A stretch of DNA of 29,571 nt, taken from the NCBI GenBank assembly GCA_002299585.1, contig DBOE01000085.1:1-29571 (forward strand), in the 5' to 3' direction. Position 1 is the stretch's first letter. The number at the start of each line of letters is the position of its first letter. Of the stretch, positions 25,125 through 29,571 are shown piece by piece. Position numbers and translations under genes: made by a program. This DNA comes from Hydrogenovibrio sp. UBA654. Lineage in GTDB: Bacteria; Pseudomonadota; Gammaproteobacteria; Thiomicrospirales; Thiomicrospiraceae. The notes under the pieces were generated by a model. It was not told the DNA's origin, did not search any database, and saw only the letters and a program-made list of their open reading frames with translations.

Positions 25125-26516
25125 TTAGATTCCACTTGCTTGTGTTTTTTCTATCTCTACTAATTTAGTATTTAATCTTTGTAAGCGAGTATAAAAATTT
25201 GTTTTTTTATTTAATTCTAGTTTTTGGGCTTGTTTGGTAAGGTAAATAGATTTTTTTATATTGCCTGTATTAAAACTTGCTAGAGCCTCGTAGTAGTAAG
25301 ACTTGCTTATTTCTTTATTGTTTGCATATAAAAGAGCAAGCCTTGAATAAAGGATGTTTTGGTAAAAGAATTTAGGAGTGTGTTCCTTAAGAAGTGTTAT
25401 TGAATCTTTAATCTGGCCGTTTTTTTCAAGAGCTACAGAATAAAAATAGATAATACTAAAATCTGAGGGATATATTTCGGATAGGTATTTAAACTTATTA
25501 TAGCTTTCTTTAGGATTAGTTTTTGCTAATAGATTAGCTAGTTGTATTTTATAAATCCTTTCTTTTGGATTATTTTTTATAGCGGTTTTTAAGCAGTTAA
25601 TATTATTTTTTGTTTGTAGATTATTAAAATAACATTGCTCATCTTTTGTGAGTTGCAATTGCTGATATTTATTTTTATTATTGTTTGTAAGTGCGGAGAG
25701 TCTAATCTGAATTAATCTCAAGGCTTTGTTTTTAAATTTATGTTTTGATTTGCTTAATTGATCGGCACGATACCTTGCTTTGGCTAATCTACCCTGTGTA
25801 ATAGGGTGGGTTTGTAGTATTTCAGGTATTTTGTGTTCATATAGCTGGCTTTCTTTTTCAAGACGATTAAAAAAATTAGCCATAGCATGTGGATTGTAAC
25901 CAGATTCTTGTAGATATTTTATACCAATATAATCAGCCTCTGCTTCGTGGATTCTAGAGTTTTTTAACTGATGTTCAATAGCTAGCCCCATTCCTCCAAG
26001 GTAAGTTGCAAAACCAGCACTGGGGTTTTGTGATCCTACTAAAATAGCGGCTATTAAAGTAGCAATGCTAGCAACATCCATATCTTTTTGATATTCATAA
26101 GTTCTTGAAAGGTGCTTTAAGGTAACATGGGCAATTTCATGGGCTATAACAGAGGCTAACTCATCTTCTGATTTGGCTGCTTTAATAAGCCCTGTATGTA
26201 TCCCTATAATTCCATTAGGCCCTGCAAAAGCATTGATTTCATTATTGTTGATAACATGGAAACTGAAATGTCTTTTTTCACCAGTTTCGGTAACAATCTT
26301 TTTGCCAATTCTTCTTACATAGCTCAAAATTATAGGATCTTTAACTAAATCATAATATTGATGTAAAACTATTGAAAATTCTCTGCCTAAAGCAGTTTCT
26401 GTTTGTGCATCATACTCTTTTAGGTCAGAAGAACCCAAATCTGGTAGATTGTAAGCACATAAGTTACTAGAAGCTAACAAAAAATATAATCTAGAGATGT
26501 AAAAAAGATATTTAAT
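25125..26516 (-). CDS. BepA-like M48 metalloprotease with TPR tail
   Basis: This is a periplasmic zinc protease and chaperone family linked to outer-membrane protein quality control. The zinc motif is HEIAH (residues 126-130 from the ATT start), with the third ligand Glu in IHEAEADY. The C-terminal half (from about 270) is helical and TPR-like. A complete signal peptide (KYLFYISRLYFLLASSNLCA) exists only if translation starts at ATT 26516, which has AAGGA about 8 bases upstream. The only other in-frame start is TTG 26480, without a ribosome site and inside the hydrophobic stretch. An in-frame TGA lies at 26520-26522. Confidence 0.85.
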   Translation of the reverse strand: MKYLFYISRLYFLLASSNLCAYNLPDLGSSDLKEYDAQTETALGREFSIVLHQYYDLVKDPIILSYVRRIGKKIVTETGEKRHFSFHVINNNEINAFAGPNGIIGIHTGLIKAAKSEDELASVIAHEIAHVTLKHLSRTYEYQKDMDVASIATLIAAILVGSQNPSAGFATYLGGMGLAIEHQLKNSRIHEAEADYIGIKYLQESGYNPHAMANFFNRLEKESQLYEHKIPEILQTHPITQGRLAKARYRADQLSKSKHKFKNKALRLIQIRLSALTNNNKNKYQQLQLTKDEQCYFNNLQTKNNINCLKTAIKNNPKERIYKIQLANLLAKTNPKESYNKFKYLSEIYPSDFSIIYFYSVALEKNGQIKDSITLLKEHTPKFFYQNILYSRLALLYANNKEISKSYYYEALASFNTGNIKKSIYLTKQAQKLELNKKTNFYTRLQRLNTKLVEIEKTQASGI

Positions 26517-26596
26517 TGTTCAATCCTTTAATGACTTTATCATTTGTCTAATATATCATATATGCAGACTATTAAATAATTAGCAGGTAATAACAG

Positions 26597-27379
26597 ATGA
26601 AACCATTTGAAAAGGGGATATATCTTCTTCCAAACTTAATGACCACAACAGCTTTATTCTCTGGTTTTTATGCGGTAATTGCAGGTATGAATGGTCAGTT
26701 TGAGCTGGGTGCTATCGCGATATTTATAGCTATGGTTTTTGATGGTTTAGATGGCAGAATAGCCAGAATGACTAATTCATGTAGTGCTTTTGGTGCAGAA
26801 TATGATAGCTTGGCAGATATGATATCTTTTGGTTTGGCTCCCTCTCTATTAATTTATCAATGGGCATTACATGATTTTGGTAAATTAGGCTGGATTATTG
26901 CGTTTATCTATACTGTAGCCGCTGCGTTAAGGCTGGCTAGATTTAATACTCAGGTAGATACCGCAGATAAAAAATATTTTCAAGGATTGCCAAGTCCAGT
27001 TGCGGCAGCTTTATTGGCTTCTTTTGTATGGATGGTTGAAACTAATAGCATAAACACTGGCTTAGAACCTTTTTTAGCTTTATTGTTTACTCTGGTAGTA
27101 GGCTTAATGATGGTTAGTAATATTCGTTTTGAATCATTTAAAGAATTTAGTTTAAAAAACAAAGTTCCTTTTGTAACTCTTTTAATAATAGTGCTAGTTC
27201 TTTCGGTTATTGCTTTAAAACCAGCTATGATTTTATTTATTATAATTTTGTCTTATATTTTTTATGGTTTAGTAATGACACTTGTATTGTTACAAAAAAA
27301 ACGAACTGTTCGTAAAAAAAAATCAAACTTAAAGAATGAGCAATTAGACCAAGAAGAGCCGATAAAAAAAGATGAATGA
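26597..27379 (+). CDS. pssA: CDP-diacylglycerol-serine O-phosphatidyltransferase
   Basis: PssA makes phosphatidylserine, the precursor of phosphatidylethanolamine, in the membrane. The 260-residue protein has the CDP-alcohol phosphotransferase motif with Asp49, Asp52-Gly53, Ala56-Arg57, Gly66, Asp70 and Asp74, and about six to eight hydrophobic segments up to residue 235. The tail is highly charged (KKKRTVRKKKSN). It is the integral-membrane type, not the E. coli PLD-type enzyme. It overlaps the next gene by 8 bases. Confidence 0.92.
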   Translation: MKPFEKGIYLLPNLMTTTALFSGFYAVIAGMNGQFELGAIAIFIAMVFDGLDGRIARMTNSCSAFGAEYDSLADMISFGLAPSLLIYQWALHDFGKLGWIIAFIYTVAAALRLARFNTQVDTADKKYFQGLPSPVAAALLASFVWMVETNSINTGLEPFLALLFTLVVGLMMVSNIRFESFKEFSLKNKVPFVTLLIIVLVLSVIALKPAMILFIIILSYIFYGLVMTLVLLQKKRTVRKKKSNLKNEQLDQEEPIKKDE

Positions 27380-27836
27380 TGTTTCTTTAGAAGAGTTAGG
27401 TTTAAAGCCAATGAGGTTAACTAAAGAGTTTCAAAATAATAATACGATAATTTCTGCTGTAGTAGAGACGAGTGAATCTACAGGGAAATTAAATACTATA
27501 GCTTTTGTCGGTACTGGTCTTTCTCAAATATGGCAGTTAGAAAGCTCATTAGAGTGGCAGCTATTTAAAAATATTTTAAAAGCTTTTAAAATCAATATGT
27601 CTGGCGTAATTTATTTTGATTCTCAGTTATGGCAATCCCAAAGATCTACTCAAGGAATTATTGACGAAATTATAAAGACTGGAGTTAATAATATTTACAG
27701 TTTTGATGAAGAGTCTAGCTTAATCAGAGAACTACAGGAGAATATTGATGTTGTGCTTTTACCAAAACTAGCAGAGCAATTGAAAAACTGGAAATCTAAA
27801 AAAAAATGTTATATGACTTTACTCGCAAATGTATAG
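27372..27836 (+). CDS. Possible DNA polymerase III psi subunit (HolD-like)
   Basis: I do not recognise this 154-residue protein with certainty. It lies directly before rimI, the place of holD in E. coli, has a similar size, begins LEELGLKPMRLTK (compare the LQQLGI start of HolD) and ends with VLLPKLAEQL followed by a Lys-rich helix, which resembles the end of psi proteins. HolD is very divergent, so position is the main evidence. It has no signal peptide or membrane segment. It overlaps pssA by 8 bases and ends 6 bases before rimI. Confidence 0.7.
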   Translation: MNDVSLEELGLKPMRLTKEFQNNNTIISAVVETSESTGKLNTIAFVGTGLSQIWQLESSLEWQLFKNILKAFKINMSGVIYFDSQLWQSQRSTQGIIDEIIKTGVNNIYSFDEESSLIRELQENIDVVLLPKLAEQLKNWKSKKKCYMTLLANV

Positions 27837-27842
27837 CTACTA

Positions 27843-28292
27843 GTGTATAGTCACTTTAGGCCAATGTTTGAAACTGATTTAGGCTGGATACAAAAAACCG
27901 AGGATCTTTGTTATAAATTTACTTGGACAAAAACTAGCTTTACTAAGGTTTTAGACAATGGCATTGGTTATGTTATGTGTGATGTTTATGGCAAAAGGCT
28001 AGGTTATGCTTGCTATTTATCGGTATTAGATGAAATTCATTTATTAAATATAGCTGTTCACCCAGATTATCAAAAACAAGGTATAGCCAAGCAATTTTTG
28101 ATAGATATGCGAGGCTATTTTAAAGATATAGGCTTTAAAAGTATGTTGCTAGAAGTAAGGGCAAGTAATAAAGCAATAAATCTGTACAAAAAAATAAACT
28201 TTAAACAAGATGGAATAAGAAAAAACTACTATCCATTAGAAAAAAACAAAAAAGAAGATGCAGTTTTAATGTCTTACCAGCTTAGCTTGTAA
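27843..28292 (+). CDS. rimI: Ribosomal protein bS18 alanine N-acetyltransferase
   Basis: This is a GNAT acetyltransferase that acetylates the N-terminus of ribosomal protein S18. The 149-residue protein has the acetyl-CoA loop in IAVHPDYQKQGIAKQFL (pattern Q-x-x-G-x-A), the LEVRASNKAINLYKKINF helix-strand typical of RimI, and KNYYP. The start GTG 27843 keeps the FRPM strand; an ATG at 27864 would remove it. No good ribosome site is seen, so coupling to the preceding gene is likely. Confidence 0.85.
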   Translation: MYSHFRPMFETDLGWIQKTEDLCYKFTWTKTSFTKVLDNGIGYVMCDVYGKRLGYACYLSVLDEIHLLNIAVHPDYQKQGIAKQFLIDMRGYFKDIGFKSMLLEVRASNKAINLYKKINFKQDGIRKNYYPLEKNKKEDAVLMSYQLSL

Positions 28293-28339
28293 TTATTCCC
28301 AAACCCCTAGATTAGAAAATTTATTTATAAGACTGGTAG

Positions 28340-29200
28340 TTATTGGCGTTTAATTACACGATTGTTAGCATCTTGTAATGGTCGGTTATTGTACGGGTAA
28401 TTATTTGATGTAGTATCTCTTAGAATTCTCTTAAATTCAGCCACTTGTTTTTTTGAAATAGATGTTGGTTCTTGCATAATATACCAATCTACTATTTCAC
28501 TACATGGAGGAGTTGTTAATGAACCTTTATAGGTGTAGTATTTACGATTATTTGGTAGTAATCCTTCAGCGTTAATATATTTACCACTCACATGGGCAGT
28601 ATCGACAATATATTTGTTACTAGATTTATCAAAAGGTGAATTTGCTAAGATTTGATCGACTGTTTCATTTGGAGTATCGGATAAATAACTCATTATAGTC
28701 GCCACAACAACTAAATGTCCTGCTTCACATTGATGAACAAGGTGGGCTTCCATAGATAAGTGTTCACTACCGATTACATCTTCGCTTCTTGTGTGAAAAT
28801 GAAACTGTACAAGATCACATTTTTCTTGTCCAATCTCAATATAGTTTGATGAGCCTCCCATATTATCGACATCATTATCATCTTTATATTCATCTTCATT
28901 TTCAAATGCATATTCATAATTAATTTCGGTAGTATGACCATTATTTCTTATGACCATTTCGGTCGGGCTATAATGGAATTCGATAGGTGGTAAATCTTTA
29001 CTATATTTGGAGTTAATAATATCTATAGGAGATTGTTTTTTTCCTGAGCATTCAGGAAATTTTTCTCCCCATCTTTCAGGAGGTAGTGAACAGTCTGGAC
29101 CATAACAAAACCCTGCGTTAGATGCTAGGGTTGAATTTGGGTTGCCAGCGATTAGAAATGTAATAAAGCTTGTTAAAAATAGTATTTTTTTAAAATACAT
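28340..29200 (-). CDS. Alpha-type carbonic anhydrase, secreted
   Basis: This enzyme interconverts CO2 and bicarbonate in the periplasm or outside the cell. The 286-residue protein has a signal peptide (ILFLTSFITFLIAG, cut near STLA), the opening QSPIDI, zinc ligands His134, His136 and His153 (QFHFH, EAHLVH), and the late YKGSLTTPPCSE. Extra cysteines (32, 37, 51, 128, 158) may form disulfides. An acidic insertion (about residues 100-114) lies before the zinc site. GGAGGATAT is a strong ribosome site before the ATG. It is convergent with rimI (47 bases). Confidence 0.93.
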   Translation of the reverse strand: MYFKKILFLTSFITFLIAGNPNSTLASNAGFCYGPDCSLPPERWGEKFPECSGKKQSPIDIINSKYSKDLPPIEFHYSPTEMVIRNNGHTTEINYEYAFENEDEYKDDNDVDNMGGSSNYIEIGQEKCDLVQFHFHTRSEDVIGSEHLSMEAHLVHQCEAGHLVVVATIMSYLSDTPNETVDQILANSPFDKSSNKYIVDTAHVSGKYINAEGLLPNNRKYYTYKGSLTTPPCSEIVDWYIMQEPTSISKKQVAEFKRILRDTTSNNYPYNNRPLQDANNRVIKRQ

Positions 29201-29457
29201 ATATCCTCCAATAAATATGGTTTAAATTTTTGCTAAATTTTATTATTATTTTTAGGTATTATGTTTAGACATTTAAATTAGTTACTTAAGTTTTTGTTTT
29301 TATCAATAAAAAATTGTTTTATATTTTAGTAAAAAAGTTAATGTTATGATATAATAGCATAAAGAGCATAAAGAGCAAACTTATTTTACTGATTCTTTTA
29401 CTATTATAAATTAATTTCTTGAAATTGTTATACAGTAATAGGGCTACCGCATATAAA
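29201..29457. other. Non-coding AT-rich gap right of the carbonic anhydrase
   Basis: This should hold the carbonic anhydrase promoter on the minus strand; TTGATA-16 bases-TAACTA is a weak candidate. It also contains a 9-base tandem duplication (GCATAAAGA at 29357-29365 and 29366-29374) and a plus-strand TATAAT near 29350-29355 without a matching gene. No coding frame was found. Confidence 0.4.
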
Positions 29458-29571
29458 TCACTGTTGAAATACCACTTTAGCTCTATATTCATCGCTCCAT
29501 GCTGATTTACGTTTTTTCTTGGCTAGACTTATTTTTATGCCCTCTTCTTGAAACAAATTCATGCAAGGATG
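29458..29571 (-). CDS. 3' end of an unidentified open frame, runs off the window
   Basis: The minus strand is open from the window edge to a TGA at 29458-29460. From ATG 29562 it gives 34 residues, rich in Lys/Arg (ISLAKKKRKSAWSDEYRAK). There is no ribosome site before that ATG, so it is more likely the end of a longer gene or a fragment. The basic composition recalls DNA-binding or transposase fragments, but there is not enough sequence to name it. Confidence 0.3.
   Translation of the reverse strand, partial: HPCMNLFQEEGIKISLAKKKRKSAWSDEYRAKVVFQQ

Overview
The window (29,571 bases, AT-rich, roughly one third G+C by eye) looks like the chromosome of a sulfur-oxidising gammaproteobacterium, probably of the SUP05 / Candidatus Thioglobus / bathymodiolin-symbiont type. 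This is an inference from three things. The housekeeping cluster (rne, rluC, yceD-rpmF-plsX-fabHDG-acpP-fabF, pabC-mltG-tmk-holB-tatD) has gammaproteobacterial gene order. It is joined to sox thiosulfate-oxidation genes, and to a nirK-type nitrite reductase locus. No tRNA, rRNA, CRISPR array or complete insertion sequence was seen.

Layout. 1-3310 (+): a copper/nitrite block. It holds a nirK copy with every copper ligand intact but two in-frame TAA codons near the 5' end, then an unrecognised secreted protein, a SCO1/SenC copper chaperone and a PCuAC-type lipoprotein. 3453-5573 (-): RNase E. After a 625-base divergent gap come rluC and a HAD phosphatase (+), maf on the opposite strand, then yceD-rpmF and a long fatty-acid/folate/cell-wall run from plsX to an ABC exporter (9477-22321, +). 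That run is broken by a textbook terminator after acpP. From pabB to the exporter every gene overlaps the next, which suggests one translationally coupled unit. 22423-24942 (-): soxX-soxY-soxZ, a 470-base structured gap, then soxA. 25125-26516 (-): a BepA-like M48 metalloprotease. 26597-28292 (+): pssA, a possible holD, and rimI. 28340-29200 (-): a secreted alpha-carbonic anhydrase. A short open frame runs off the right edge.

How the parts work together. The sox products form the periplasmic thiosulfate-oxidising system: SoxAX is the cytochrome and SoxYZ the carrier (SoxB and SoxCD are not in this window). The carbonic anhydrase would interconvert CO2 and bicarbonate in the periplasm, which suits an autotroph. 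The fab genes make acyl chains, and plsX and pssA feed phospholipid synthesis. The copper chaperones next to nirK would metallate NirK or cytochrome oxidase.

Most worth a second look: the double-nonsense nirK; the soxA-soxZ gap, which holds a near-perfect 24-base inverted repeat, a 17-bp hairpin, three GACGCA boxes about 20 bp apart and copies of a CTCCTTAAG-centred repeat also found upstream of nirK; a promoter that appears to make a leaderless yceD mRNA; a probable ATT start codon; and a C9 tract early in pabC.
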